A DNA stretch of 64,000 nt from the NCBI GenBank assembly GCA_041394265.1, contig JAWKIO010000005.1, forward strand, positions 992,001 through 1,056,000, written 5' to 3'. Shown here piece by piece: positions 25,531 through 34,406 of this stretch. Under the pieces are notes generated by a model. That model saw only the letters and a program-made list of their open reading frames with translations. It was not told the origin of the DNA and did not search any database. A program made the translations under genes and the position numbers. Source of the stretch: Acidimicrobiales bacterium (GTDB lineage: Bacteria > Actinomycetota > Acidimicrobiia > Acidimicrobiales > SZUA-35). Numbering within the stretch: the first letter of the stretch is position 1; each line of letters starts with the position of its first letter.

Positions 25531-28177
25531 GGTCTTCGAGTGCCGACGGGAAGTGGTGGGTGATGTCCTCGGGTGGACACGGCCGCCCGTAGTAGTAGCC
25601 CTGGAGATCGTCACTGCCCATCGACGACAGTGCGTGTGCCTGGTCCGCCGTTTCGATGCCCTCGGCGGTGATGCTGACGCCGAGCAGGTGACCGGTGTCG
25701 ATGATCAGCTTGACGAGTGACGAGGCGGAGTCGTCACTCGTGAAGCTCTGGTCGATCTTGAGGATGTCGATCGGCAACGTCTTCAAGTGGGCCAGCGACG
25801 TGTAGCCGGTACCGAAGTCGTCGATGGCGATCCGAACACCGCGATCGCGCAACGACTGGAGCTTCGCTGCGGCGCCGCCAAGGTCGTCGAGGAGGGCACT
25901 CTCGGTCACTTCGATCACGATCAGGGCGGGGTCGATGCCGTAGCGTTCGAGTGGCGCCATCACATCATCGACGAACGCATCCACGCTCAGGTGGCGTCCG
26001 GAGATGTTGATCGACACGGGCACCAGATGATCCACGCCCTCGGACCGCCACGCTGCCATCTGCCGAGCGACGCGATCGACCACCCAAGAGTCGATCTCGA
26101 CGATCAGGTCGCTACGTTCGGCAAACGGGATGAACGAGTCCGGCGGCATCATGTCGCCACCAGGGCGGAACCAGCGGATCAGCGCCTCGAGCCCTACCTG
26201 CTGCTCGGTCAATGGATCCACGATCGGCTGGTAGTACAGCGAAAGCTCGTCGTCCGCGATCGCCGAACGGATGGCGACGTCGAGTTCGTTCTGCCGCACC
26301 ACGACCGAGCGGAGCTCATCGTCGCAGACCACCACCTGATTGCGCCCGTTCGCCTTGGCCCGGTAGACAGCGAGATCGGCGTCCCGTAGCAGATCGTCAC
26401 CACTCGCTTCGGGGTCATCGGCCATGGCGATTCCCAGGCTGCCGCCCACTCGAACGGTGGCCTTGCCAATGGAGATCGGCTGGCCGATTGCGTCGAGCAG
26501 GCGCTCGGCCAAAGCCTGAACCTCGTCGATGCCGCCAACAGGGTCCACGATCACCACGAACTCATCGCCACCGAGGCGGCCGACCAGATCGCTGGAACGA
26601 ACACACGACAGCAGACGCTGCGAGGTGGTCTCGAGCACGACATCGCCCGCTGGATGCCCGAACTGATCGTTGACGACCTTGAAGCCGTCGAGATCGATGA
26701 AGATGACGGCGACATCCGACCGACTCGAGTCGGTCCGAGCGAGCGCTTCGTGCAGTTTCTCGAGGCACGCCTTCCGGTTCGGTAGGTGCGTCAAACCGTC
26801 ATGGCTGGCCTCGTGCGCGAGGCGGCGACGGAACTCCTCGCGCTCGCCCATCGACGCGGCGAGGGTCTGCACGGCCTCCTGCAGCGAAGCACCAAGTCCG
26901 CCACTCGCTGTCTCGGCCAGCACCGCCGCATCGAGGTCGCCGCGGGCGAGCGCCTTCGCCTGCCGCTCCGCCAGATGCAGCTGGGTCGAGGCATCGTTCA
27001 ACGCCGACGCCGCCTCTCGCACCTCCACCGGGCCGGCGAGCACGACAGCGTCGCGGTGGGCCCCGTCACGCAGCAACTTCGCCGTCTCGGACAGGCGGTG
27101 GAGCGGTTGGCCGATGAAGCGGGTCAGGGCGATCGTGAATGCCACCGAGACGACGGTCAGGAATCCAATCGTCGCCATTGCCTGGCGGGTTGCAGCATCC
27201 GCTCGATCGGTCAGGGCCTGGCTGGAGATGATCACGTCGTTGCCGGCCGCCGTCACCAGATCGAGATGGAGCTCCGACGAGATCTTGCCCGCTTCGAACT
27301 GGCGGGCGACGCCGGCGAGATCCTGAGTAACGAATCCAAGGCCGCCCTCGTCACCATTGGCGAGGAGTTCCTGCGTCGTTTCGATGATCTGGGTGACACC
27401 ATCGCTGAACGTCGTGACATCGGCGGAGGTCTCAACGACACCGAGCTGCTCGGCGGCCATCGAGTCAGACTCGGCGGAGCGTTCGATCTGTTCGATCGCG
27501 TCGTCGTAGACGGTCTGCTGCTGCAGCAGTACGGCGACCTCTTCCCGTGCCGTCTCCGCACCCGAGAACCGAGCACTGAAGTAGCTCGAGAGTTGTTGCG
27601 CCGTGCTGCTGCGCGTGGCCGCTGCTGCCTCGAGCACACGCGCCGTGCCGATCAACTCGGCGCCGTCCGGCACATCGCCAGCGACTGCGAGCAGTTCATC
27701 GAACAGGGCATCACTCCGCACGTTCAGTTCATCCTCGAGCGCTCGATAGCGGACGCCGAGGAGTCGGAGGTCGGTCTCGTCGTCGACGCGAAGCTCGGCC
27801 AGTTCTGCGTCGATGGCCGGATCGTCGATCTCGGCGGCGACGGCGTCGACCCGCGCGGCAGCGCTCTCCCACTCGATGACGAGATCGATGCCGATGACCT
27901 TGGTGATCAAGTCCGGGCTGATCCCGATTTCCTGCACGCCGAGGACGGCAAGCCGCCAGTTCCGCTCATCGAGCAGGCTGGCCTGCAGATCGGTGTAGCG
28001 GACCAGCGCTCTGGTGTCGCGATCGACCACCGCCGCGCTGTCTCGGGCGGATCGCACCGAGCTCAGCTCGCGAAACGCGAACCAACCGGCGCCGAGCAGT
28101 GGCACCAATGCCAGAGCAATCAGCAGCGACGCGACGCGCGGGGCACGACGTGGAGCGCGAGGCGAATCGATGGGCAC
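25526..28177 (-). CDS. Membrane GGDEF-EAL cyclic-di-GMP protein with extracellular sensor and HAMP
   Basis: An 883-residue protein. TM1 is about residues 15-35, an all-helical extracellular region about 36-330 (NIT-like, Asp/Glu/Ala-rich), TM2 about 330-352, then HAMP (about 353-405), GGDEF (about 450-610, intact RLGGDEF near 534) and EAL (about 625-870, GLEALIRW near 662 and DDFGTGYTSL near 784). An inhibitory-site RSSD lies 5 residues before GGDEF. Both cyclase and phosphodiesterase signatures look intact, so it may be bifunctional, switching on an external ligand. It probably controls attachment or motility. Two small palindromes lie upstream. Confidence 0.95.
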   Translation of the reverse strand: MPIDSPRAPRRAPRVASLLIALALVPLLGAGWFAFRELSSVRSARDSAAVVDRDTRALVRYTDLQASLLDERNWRLAVLGVQEIGISPDLITKVIGIDLVIEWESAAARVDAVAAEIDDPAIDAELAELRVDDETDLRLLGVRYRALEDELNVRSDALFDELLAVAGDVPDGAELIGTARVLEAAAATRSSTAQQLSSYFSARFSGAETAREEVAVLLQQQTVYDDAIEQIERSAESDSMAAEQLGVVETSADVTTFSDGVTQIIETTQELLANGDEGGLGFVTQDLAGVARQFEAGKISSELHLDLVTAAGNDVIISSQALTDRADAATRQAMATIGFLTVVSVAFTIALTRFIGQPLHRLSETAKLLRDGAHRDAVVLAGPVEVREAASALNDASTQLHLAERQAKALARGDLDAAVLAETASGGLGASLQEAVQTLAASMGEREEFRRRLAHEASHDGLTHLPNRKACLEKLHEALARTDSSRSDVAVIFIDLDGFKVVNDQFGHPAGDVVLETTSQRLLSCVRSSDLVGRLGGDEFVVIVDPVGGIDEVQALAERLLDAIGQPISIGKATVRVGGSLGIAMADDPEASGDDLLRDADLAVYRAKANGRNQVVVCDDELRSVVVRQNELDVAIRSAIADDELSLYYQPIVDPLTEQQVGLEALIRWFRPGGDMMPPDSFIPFAERSDLIVEIDSWVVDRVARQMAAWRSEGVDHLVPVSINISGRHLSVDAFVDDVMAPLERYGIDPALIVIEVTESALLDDLGGAAAKLQSLRDRGVRIAIDDFGTGYTSLAHLKTLPIDILKIDQSFTSDDSASSLVKLIIDTGHLLGVSITAEGIETADQAHALSSMGSDDLQGYYYGRPCPPEDITHHFPSALEDR

Positions 28178-28203
28178 GCTTCACTATCGGTAGCGAGACC
28201 AGC

Positions 28204-28255
28204 AGTCAGAAGGGCAATCTGACTACGCCACCGGGCCGAACGCACCATTGGTGCG
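28204..28255. promoter_or_regulatory. Two small palindromes between M20 hydrolase and GGDEF-EAL genes
   Basis: AGTCAGA (28204-28210) pairs with TCTGACT (28218-28224) around AGGGCAA, and CGCACC (28241-28246) pairs with GGTGCG (28250-28255) around ATT. The first lies 27 bases before the GGDEF-EAL start and may be an operator; the second, nearer the M20 stop, may be its terminator. Roles inferred from position. Confidence 0.35.
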
Positions 28256-28282
28256 GAGGGCCGAACCGACGAGCCGAGGTCG

Positions 28283-29491
28283 TCAACGCACCAGCGCCAT
28301 GGCGGCGTAGAGGGCAACGCCGTTGGCAAGCTTCTCTTCGCTGATCCGCATGAGGTTGGAGTGATTCGGCGCCGCTTTCGACGGGTCGAGATCGCTCGGG
28401 GTCACGCCGAGGAAGGCCATCGACCCCGGCACCTTCTGGAGTACGTAGCTCCAGTCCTCGGCGCCGAGTACCGCACGCGGCATCTCGTGGTAGTTCTGGG
28501 CCCCGAGCACACTCGAGGCAACGAGTCCGGTGAGCGCCGCCTGCTCGATGTCGTTGACGGTGACCGGATAGCCGGCGGCCAGCGTGGTGGTGCAGCTACA
28601 ACCGTGTGCCGCAGCCGTGCCGCTGGCCACCCGATCGATGCTCTCGTTGATTTCGGCGCGAGTGGTTTCGTCGAGCGCACGCACGGTGCCTTCCATGAAC
28701 GCCGACGGAGGGATCACGTTGTTGGTGGTTCCTGCGTGGATCTGACCCACGGTGAGAAGCCCCGACTGGGTGGGGTCGATGGTACGGCCGACCATGGTGT
28801 GCAGACCGAGCACCGTGGCAGCGGCCGCCGGAATCGGATCGATGGCATGGTGCGGGGCCGAGGCGTGCCCGCCGGCGCCGTGGATCGTGATGTGGAAGGT
28901 GTCGGCGCTCGCCATCAGCGATCCGCCCTTGGTGAAGATCATGCCGTCGGGCATGTTCGAGATGACGTGGATGGCGAAGGCCCGATCGACGCCGTTGGTC
29001 ACGCCCTCGTCGATCATCAGCTTGGCGCCGCCAAACCCCTCCTCGCCGGGCTGGAACATGAAGCGAATCTTGCCGGTGAACTCGTCGGTGTTCTCGCTGA
29101 GCAATCGAGCGGCGCTCGCAAGCATCGCAACGTGAGCATCGTGACCGCACGCGTGCATCCTGCCCTGATGCCGGGACTGGAAGTCGGTCTCGTAGTCCTC
29201 CTGCAACGGCAGGGCATCCATGTCGCCCCGCAGCAGGACGGTCGGGCCGGGCTTGCCCGAGTCGAGATCGGCGACGACCGACGTGAGCGACTCACCGAGC
29301 GTGATGTCGAGCCCCAGGCCCGTGAGTGCGTCGAGGATCTTGGCCTGGGTTGCCGGAAGGTCGAGCCCGAGTTCGGGATCGGCGTGGATGGCGCGCCGCA
29401 GTTCAATGGTGTTCGCGTCGAGACCGTGAGCGGCATCGAGCAGGTCGTTGGAGGGAACGTGCGAGGCAGTGGCGGCGGTGACGACGGTCAT
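28283..29491 (-). CDS. M20 family amidohydrolase (N-acyl-amino-acid/hippurate hydrolase type)
   Basis: A 402-residue zinc peptidase-family hydrolase. Metal-site motifs are 'HACGHDAHVAML', 'PGEEGFGGAKLMIDEG', 'HVISNMPDG' and the dimerisation-domain lid 'GAGGHASAPHHAIDPI'; 'LGAEDWSYVLQKVPGSMAFLGV' is the C-terminal signature. Family members release amino acids or amines from N-acyl or amide precursors. It follows the ABC importer genes on the same strand (97 bases after the last permease), so it may hydrolyse the imported compound. Confidence 0.92.
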   Translation of the reverse strand: MTVVTAATASHVPSNDLLDAAHGLDANTIELRRAIHADPELGLDLPATQAKILDALTGLGLDITLGESLTSVVADLDSGKPGPTVLLRGDMDALPLQEDYETDFQSRHQGRMHACGHDAHVAMLASAARLLSENTDEFTGKIRFMFQPGEEGFGGAKLMIDEGVTNGVDRAFAIHVISNMPDGMIFTKGGSLMASADTFHITIHGAGGHASAPHHAIDPIPAAAATVLGLHTMVGRTIDPTQSGLLTVGQIHAGTTNNVIPPSAFMEGTVRALDETTRAEINESIDRVASGTAAAHGCSCTTTLAAGYPVTVNDIEQAALTGLVASSVLGAQNYHEMPRAVLGAEDWSYVLQKVPGSMAFLGVTPSDLDPSKAAPNHSNLMRISEEKLANGVALYAAMALVR

Positions 29492-29588
29492 CGGGACAGT
29501 TTGTCAGACCGGTCCACGGCCCGCTTGGCCGCAGCGCACTCCGCACTTGGCCTCAGGGGCGCAAGCAGCTGACTGCAGCGACCGACGA

Positions 29589-30659
29589 TCAGCTACCGGT
29601 GAAGGTGGCCGCCATCTCGCTCGACGACTGCCCAGACCGCTTGAGGACCGAGTACACGAAGGCCAGCGAGGCCACGGTCACGCCGAAGAGTACGACGGCG
29701 GCGGCACCGACGAACGGCTTCGTGGTGCTCTTCGCCGTCCCGATCACGAACACGGGGAACGTCGTGGAGCCGGCGGTGGCGACGGCATTGGCGATGATCG
29801 TGTTGTCGAGACAGAGGGTGAACGAGAGGAGCCCGCCGGCGACCAGAGCGGAGGAAATCAGCGGCAGGGTGATCTCACGGAACGCCCGGTAGGGCGTGGC
29901 TCCGAGGTCGGCGGCCGCCTCTTCGAGTGAGGCGTCGAGGCCCTCGAGTCGGGCACGAACGATGAGCGTGACCAGTGCCGAGGTGTAGAGCGACTGGCCG
30001 ACCCACAGACGGAGGATGCCGTTGTTGACCGGACCGACCGAGGTGTTGAACGGGCCACCCAGACGGACGAACCAACCCAACAGCGCGATGGCGTCCATGA
30101 TCTCGGGGGTCACGAGTACGAGGAAGAGCACGAACATGAAGGGCTTCGACCAGTGACCGGTTCGTCGGGCCAACGCCACGCCCGCCGTTCCACCCATGAT
30201 CACGGCGATGACGGTCGCGCCCGCGGCTGCGATGAACGAGTTGCGCAGCGTGTCACCGACGTTCGCGTTGTCGAAGAAATCGCGGAAGCTGCCGGACAGC
30301 ACAGCGTTGACGGCCACGGCGAGCAGCACACCGACGGGGGCAGCCCAATTGACGAGAGCCGGTCGCTTCGAGAGCCGAGCAAGGATGACGCTGATCCCGA
30401 TGACCCCGATCGACACCAGCAGACCCTGCACGACTCGACCGCCGTCGAACAGGTTGCCCCACCACTCGGTGGAGTAGCTCCCGGCCCACACGATCAGGGA
30501 CCCGCCGCTGTTGAACGAGTGGCGGATCACCATGAGGATCGGGATGAACAGGAACGTGATGACGAGCGCAGTCCACACGCCCATCGCGATCTTGGCGACG
30601 TCGATCGATCGCTTCGCCGTCGCGTGACCGGTGGGCGTTTGACGAGCGGGAGCGGTCAT
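29589..30659 (-). CDS. ABC transporter permease, PotC-like, with an internal extra membrane segment
   Basis: A 356-residue inner-membrane permease. The EAA loop 'DLGATPYRAFREITLPLI' contacts the ATPase, and 'GDTLRNSFIAAAGATVIAV' starts the transporter core. The usual PotC protein is about 260-290 residues; here about 50 residues containing two additional hydrophobic stretches (roughly 74-127) are inserted between the first periplasmic loop 'WWGNLFDGG' and 'FRDFFDNANVGDTL'. The ATG at 30659 overlaps the stop of the upstream permease (ATGA), indicating coupling. It should import spermidine/putrescine-like amines. Confidence 0.9.
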   Translation of the reverse strand: MTAPARQTPTGHATAKRSIDVAKIAMGVWTALVITFLFIPILMVIRHSFNSGGSLIVWAGSYSTEWWGNLFDGGRVVQGLLVSIGVIGISVILARLSKRPALVNWAAPVGVLLAVAVNAVLSGSFRDFFDNANVGDTLRNSFIAAAGATVIAVIMGGTAGVALARRTGHWSKPFMFVLFLVLVTPEIMDAIALLGWFVRLGGPFNTSVGPVNNGILRLWVGQSLYTSALVTLIVRARLEGLDASLEEAAADLGATPYRAFREITLPLISSALVAGGLLSFTLCLDNTIIANAVATAGSTTFPVFVIGTAKSTTKPFVGAAAVVLFGVTVASLAFVYSVLKRSGQSSSEMAATFTGS

Positions 30660-31609
30660 GGGGTTGCCTCCAGGAAGAAGGAGCGACGCCGACGCAGCGC
30701 GTACTGAACGATCCGCACGACGGCGCTGGCAACGATCAGCACGAGCAGCACCGCACCGATCATCATCACGGCCATCGCCGAGCCGAGCGGCCAATTCTGG
30801 GCGGCTTTGAACTGCCCCTCGATCATCGATCCGATCATGTTGCCCGACGTGCCACCGAGCAGCTTCGCCGTGACGAAGTCGCCGCACATCGGGATGAACG
30901 TGATCAGCACGCCGGCGACGATGCCAGGACCGGCAAGCGGAAGGGTGACCTGAAGGAAGGTTCGGAGCCTGCTCGCGCCGAGATCCTTGCTGGCCTCCCG
31001 CAGTCCGGGATCGATCCGGTCGAGAGCGACGAACATCGGCAGGATCATGAACCCGAGGTAGTTGTAGACGATGGCGATCTGCACAGCCGTCTTGGTGTCG
31101 AGCACACTGATCGGCCCACCGATGAGCCCGATGTCCTGCAGCCAGCGTGACAGTTCGCCGTTCGCGGCGAGCGGAATCCGCCACGCCAGGGTGCGGATCA
31201 AGAAGCTGGTGAAGCTGGGCACGATGATCAACCCGAGCAGAAGTCCCTTCCACCGTTCCGACGCCTTGAAGACCAAGAAGTAGGAGACGGGGAAGCCGAT
31301 CAGCAGGCAGAGCGCCGTGGCCATCACCGAGATGCGCAGCGTGGTCTTGAAGACGGTGAAGAACGTGTCGTCGAAGGCGCTGCGGTAGTTGTCGAGGGTC
31401 AGCTGCGACATGTCGACCGGCACCCCGGTGGTCGACGCATTGTTCTTGACGCCGAACGAGTACCAGACGATCAACAGGATCGGCATGATGAAGAACAGCA
31501 GATACCAGAGGATCTCCGGCAGCGCGAGGGCGAACGATGGCAACCGCAGCCTCCGCCCAGTGGGCGTCGGTGCTTCGGAGGTGGAGGCGGCGGTTGCCAT
31601 TCGTGTCAT
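30656..31609 (-). CDS. ABC transporter permease, PotB-like
   Basis: A 317-residue permease with six predicted spans. 'FALALPEILWYLLFFIMPILLIVWYSF' is span 1; 'PVSYFLVFKASERWKGLLLGLIIVPSFTSFLIRTLAW' is a hallmark of polyamine-type permeases; the EAA loop is 'DLGASRLRTFLQVTLPLAGPG'. Start is 4 bases after the binding-protein stop (31614). It pairs with the second permease to form the transmembrane channel. Confidence 0.93.
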   Translation of the reverse strand: MTRMATAASTSEAPTPTGRRLRLPSFALALPEILWYLLFFIMPILLIVWYSFGVKNNASTTGVPVDMSQLTLDNYRSAFDDTFFTVFKTTLRISVMATALCLLIGFPVSYFLVFKASERWKGLLLGLIIVPSFTSFLIRTLAWRIPLAANGELSRWLQDIGLIGGPISVLDTKTAVQIAIVYNYLGFMILPMFVALDRIDPGLREASKDLGASRLRTFLQVTLPLAGPGIVAGVLITFIPMCGDFVTAKLLGGTSGNMIGSMIEGQFKAAQNWPLGSAMAVMMIGAVLLVLIVASAVVRIVQYALRRRRSFFLEATP

Positions 31610-31613
31610 CCGA

Positions 31614-32858
31614 TCATGACCCGGCGGCGGCCAGGACCTTGTTATAGATGTCGACCATGCGGTCCTGCGCCGAGTTCACCGCTCCGGTCTGCATGGTGGC
31701 GACCTGTTCCTCGGTGAAGAAGATCATCTCGGGCCGCGGCAGGTCGGGATACAGCTCCGACAGCAGCGTGTCGATGTTCTTCATGCCCGAGTGGTAGCCG
31801 TGGTACGCGAGGTCCTTCATGGAGATCTCGGGGATCAGCAACCAGTTGATCCAAGCGTGTGCGGCCTCGGGGTTCGGCGCACCGGTCGGGATGGCGTAGA
31901 GGTCCATCCAGATCTCGGTGGCGGGCGCACCGAGCTGCCACACCCAGTCGTCGGGATTGCCACCGGCGTCGGCCACCTTGGCGTACGCCTGCCGGGCGTC
32001 ACCGTTCCACATCATGGCGATGGAGTAGGCACCTTCGGCGATCTTGTCGGACGGGTAGGAGTCGAACGCCTTCACATGCGAGGCGAACTCGTTCACGAGG
32101 AAGTCCTCGCAGGCATCCAGATCGGCGGCGTCCTCCGTGGTCCAGTTGATGCCGTTGGCCCAGAAGTACATACCGGTGAGGTTCGGCGGCGAATCGAGAA
32201 TGGCGCAGTTGCCCGACGCCTCGGTCTGACAGACCGAGATGAAGTCGGCCCAGGTCTTGATCTCGGTGGAGATCATCGTCTTGTTGTAGAGCCAACCGGT
32301 CGATCCCCAGTCCTTGCACACGCCGTACTCGTTGTCGGGATCCCAGTCACGGTTGAGGTAGATCGGATCGATGTTCGACATGTTGGGCAGCAGGGTCTTG
32401 TCGAGCTTCTGCAGCAGCCCCTTCTGCACCATCTGAGGGATGTACGGTCCGGTCGGCGCGATGATGTCGAACCCGCTGGTGCCGTTGGAACCTTCGAGCT
32501 TGGCGATGAGGTCCTCGTTGCTCGAGTAGAAGTCGACCCGCATGGTGACGTCGAGCGCGTCGGCCGCCTGCTGACCCACGATGTCGGGGTCGTTGTAGTC
32601 ACCCCAGGTGTACATGGCGAGATCGCCTGACGCCTTGTTGATCACTCGGCTGTAGTCGCCACTGGCCTCGGCGACGCCTTCGCCCCCGCCGCCGTCGGAC
32701 GAGCCGCTCGAGGAGCCGGCATCCGAGCTGCTGCCCCCGCAAGCGGAGAGCAGAAGTCCCGCACCTGCGGCCCCGCCCACCTGGAGGAACTGGCGTCGAG
32801 CCAGCTTCTCTCGGAACGACTGGTGCGCAAGAATGCGTAGCTCTGTTGGTTCGGTCAT
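31614..32858 (-). CDS. Polyamine-type extracellular binding protein (PotD/PotF-like), Tat lipoprotein
   Basis: A 414-residue periplasmic-binding-type protein. The N-terminus has a twin-arginine motif (ARRQFLQVGGAAGAG) ending in lipobox LLSAC, so it is folded before export and lipid-anchored. A Gly/Ser-rich linker follows; the mature part has 'LAMYTWGDYNDPDIV', 'FDIIAPTGPYIPQMVQKGLLQKLD' and 'VAMMWNGD'-type segments of PotD/F. It captures the substrate for the two permeases. GGGAGAAACC precedes the ATG. A 12-bp hairpin lies upstream. Confidence 0.93.
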   Translation of the reverse strand: MTEPTELRILAHQSFREKLARRQFLQVGGAAGAGLLLSACGGSSSDAGSSSGSSDGGGGEGVAEASGDYSRVINKASGDLAMYTWGDYNDPDIVGQQAADALDVTMRVDFYSSNEDLIAKLEGSNGTSGFDIIAPTGPYIPQMVQKGLLQKLDKTLLPNMSNIDPIYLNRDWDPDNEYGVCKDWGSTGWLYNKTMISTEIKTWADFISVCQTEASGNCAILDSPPNLTGMYFWANGINWTTEDAADLDACEDFLVNEFASHVKAFDSYPSDKIAEGAYSIAMMWNGDARQAYAKVADAGGNPDDWVWQLGAPATEIWMDLYAIPTGAPNPEAAHAWINWLLIPEISMKDLAYHGYHSGMKNIDTLLSELYPDLPRPEMIFFTEEQVATMQTGAVNSAQDRMVDIYNKVLAAAGS

Positions 32859-32912
32859 GGTCTGGTTTCTCCCGGTAACGGTTGAGGGATTGGGAATCGG
32901 GCGAAGTTGCTG

Positions 32913-32949
32913 GCACCACGTCGTGCCCGGCGTGGGTACGACGTGGTGC
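32913..32949. promoter_or_regulatory. 12-bp intercistronic hairpin in the ABC operon
   Basis: A perfect 12-bp stem (32913-32924 with 32938-32949; GCACCACGTCGT and its complement) and a 13-nt loop lie between the ATPase gene (stop 33000) and the binding-protein gene (start 32858). Such hairpins commonly stabilise or attenuate operon mRNA so that binding protein exceeds ATPase. Two copies of GTGTCGAAGTG follow at about 32951-32977. Confidence 0.6.
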
Positions 32950-32999
32950 TGTGTCGAAGTGGTGAGGTGTCGAAGTGATGCGACCGCCTCGTGCGACGC

Positions 33000-34166
33000 T
33001 CAGGCGATGGCCTCCTCGGCGGGGTCGGCCAACACGAGGTCGGCTTGGTCGGCCGAGAACATGTAGACGTCTTCGGCGCTCCATGAACACCACACGTCGT
33101 CGCCGGCCGAGAGCCGCGGGGCGCTCTGGCGGGGAAGAAGGGCCAGCACGTCGCGCTCGGGAGTCCGCACCACGAACTGGCGGACATCGCCGAAGTGCGA
33201 CACGCTCGCCAGCCGGCCCGACACCCCATTGATCGGCCGGTCGGAGGCCGGGGCCTCGCCGATGTCGGCGAGCTGGACGCACTCCGGCCGAATCGCTGCC
33301 AGCGCCTTCTGGCCGACGGCGACGCGCTCTTCGGGATCGGTCGCATGGAACACGGTGCCGTCATTGGCCTCGACGCCCTCGGCGACGGCGATGCCGCTCC
33401 AGAAGTTGTTGCGACCGATGAAGCCGGCGACGAAGGCAGACGCCGGCTTCTCATACACCGTCTCCGGATCGGCGAGCTGCTCGACGTGGCCATCGAGCAT
33501 GATCGCAATGCGATCGCTCATGCCCATCGCCTCTTCCTGGTCGTGCGTGACGAAGATGAAGGTGATCCCGAGTTCGCTCTGCAGCAACTTCAGCTCGATC
33601 TGCATTTCCTCGCGCAGCTTGCGGTCGAGCGCACCGAGCGGTTCATCGAGCAGGAGCACGCTCGGGCGGTTGACCAGCGCTCGGGCCACGGCGACTCGCT
33701 GCTGCTGCCCGCCCGACATCTGGCGAGGATGACGGTCGGCGAGCTTGGACATCTTCACCATCGCGAGCGCCTCGGCGACCCGACTGGCGATCTCGGACTT
33801 CGGCGTCTTCTTCTGCCGCAATCCGTACGCCACGTTCTCGGCGACCGTCATGTGGGGAAACAGCGCGTACTGCTGAAAGACAGTGTTGACGTCTCGCTTG
33901 TAGGGCGGCACGCCCTGGATCTCACGGCCGTTGAGCCGGATCCGCCCCTCGTCGGGCTGTTCGAATCCGGCGAGCATCCGCAGGGTGGTGGTCTTGCCAC
34001 AGCCCGAGGGCCCCAAGAGTGACAGGAACTCCGCCGGACGCACCCGCAAGTCGAGACGGTCGACCGCCACCATCGAGCCGAACCGCTTGGTGACGTCGAT
34101 GAGTTCGACCGACCCGCGTTCGCTCGACTCCGCTTCGCTACTCAACTCGACGATCCGTGGAGTCAA
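33000..34166 (-). CDS. ABC transporter ATP-binding protein, PotA-like
   Basis: About 388 residues. Motifs: Walker A GPSGCGKTT, 'NTVFQQYALFPHMTV' Q-loop, signature MSGGQQQR, Walker B 'VLLLDEPLGALD', and H-loop 'VTHDQEEA'. The C-terminal 110 residues form a TOBE regulatory domain typical of the polyamine/iron ATPases. It energises the import by the downstream permeases. The start is uncertain: no ATG/GTG lies in frame just before the conserved 'VELIDVTKRFG'; TTG at 34166 is the nearest candidate, GTG at 34256 another. Neither has a convincing ribosome site. Confidence 0.9.
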   Translation of the reverse strand: MTPRIVELSSEAESSERGSVELIDVTKRFGSMVAVDRLDLRVRPAEFLSLLGPSGCGKTTTLRMLAGFEQPDEGRIRLNGREIQGVPPYKRDVNTVFQQYALFPHMTVAENVAYGLRQKKTPKSEIASRVAEALAMVKMSKLADRHPRQMSGGQQQRVAVARALVNRPSVLLLDEPLGALDRKLREEMQIELKLLQSELGITFIFVTHDQEEAMGMSDRIAIMLDGHVEQLADPETVYEKPASAFVAGFIGRNNFWSGIAVAEGVEANDGTVFHATDPEERVAVGQKALAAIRPECVQLADIGEAPASDRPINGVSGRLASVSHFGDVRQFVVRTPERDVLALLPRQSAPRLSAGDDVWCSWSAEDVYMFSADQADLVLADPAEEAIA

Positions 34167-34365
34167 CGAACATTGCAGCCCAGTCCTTCGTTGGTGTGAA
34201 GGAGCGGATGGTGCCACGAGAGGCCCGAGAACACAAGGAATCGGCCGTGATTTCACACTACGATGACGCAGGGCGGAGGGTCGAACACCGCGGTGGTTGG
34301 TCGGCCCTTCGCCTACTGCGGGCTGGCGCGCCAGAAGATGTCGCCCACGCTGTCCGTGTCGGCCG

Positions 34366-34404
34366 CTGCCTCGGAGGCAGGGCCGGAGGCTGCCTCGTCG
34401 GCAG
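34366..34404. terminator. Alternative hairpins downstream of transaldolase
   Basis: CTGCCTCGGAGGCAG (34366-34380) is a 7-bp stem-loop, and the same GAGGCAG can also pair with CTGCCTC at about 34390-34396. They lie just past the transaldolase stop (34407) on the minus strand, before the ABC ATPase gene, and are probably the operon terminator. Confidence 0.45.
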
Positions 34405-34406
34405 AG

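Noticed and set aside
31791..32630. Plus-strand frame antisense to the binding protein
   Set aside because: The minus strand has a Tat signal, lipobox and binding-protein motifs; the plus frame is valine/arginine-rich shadow.
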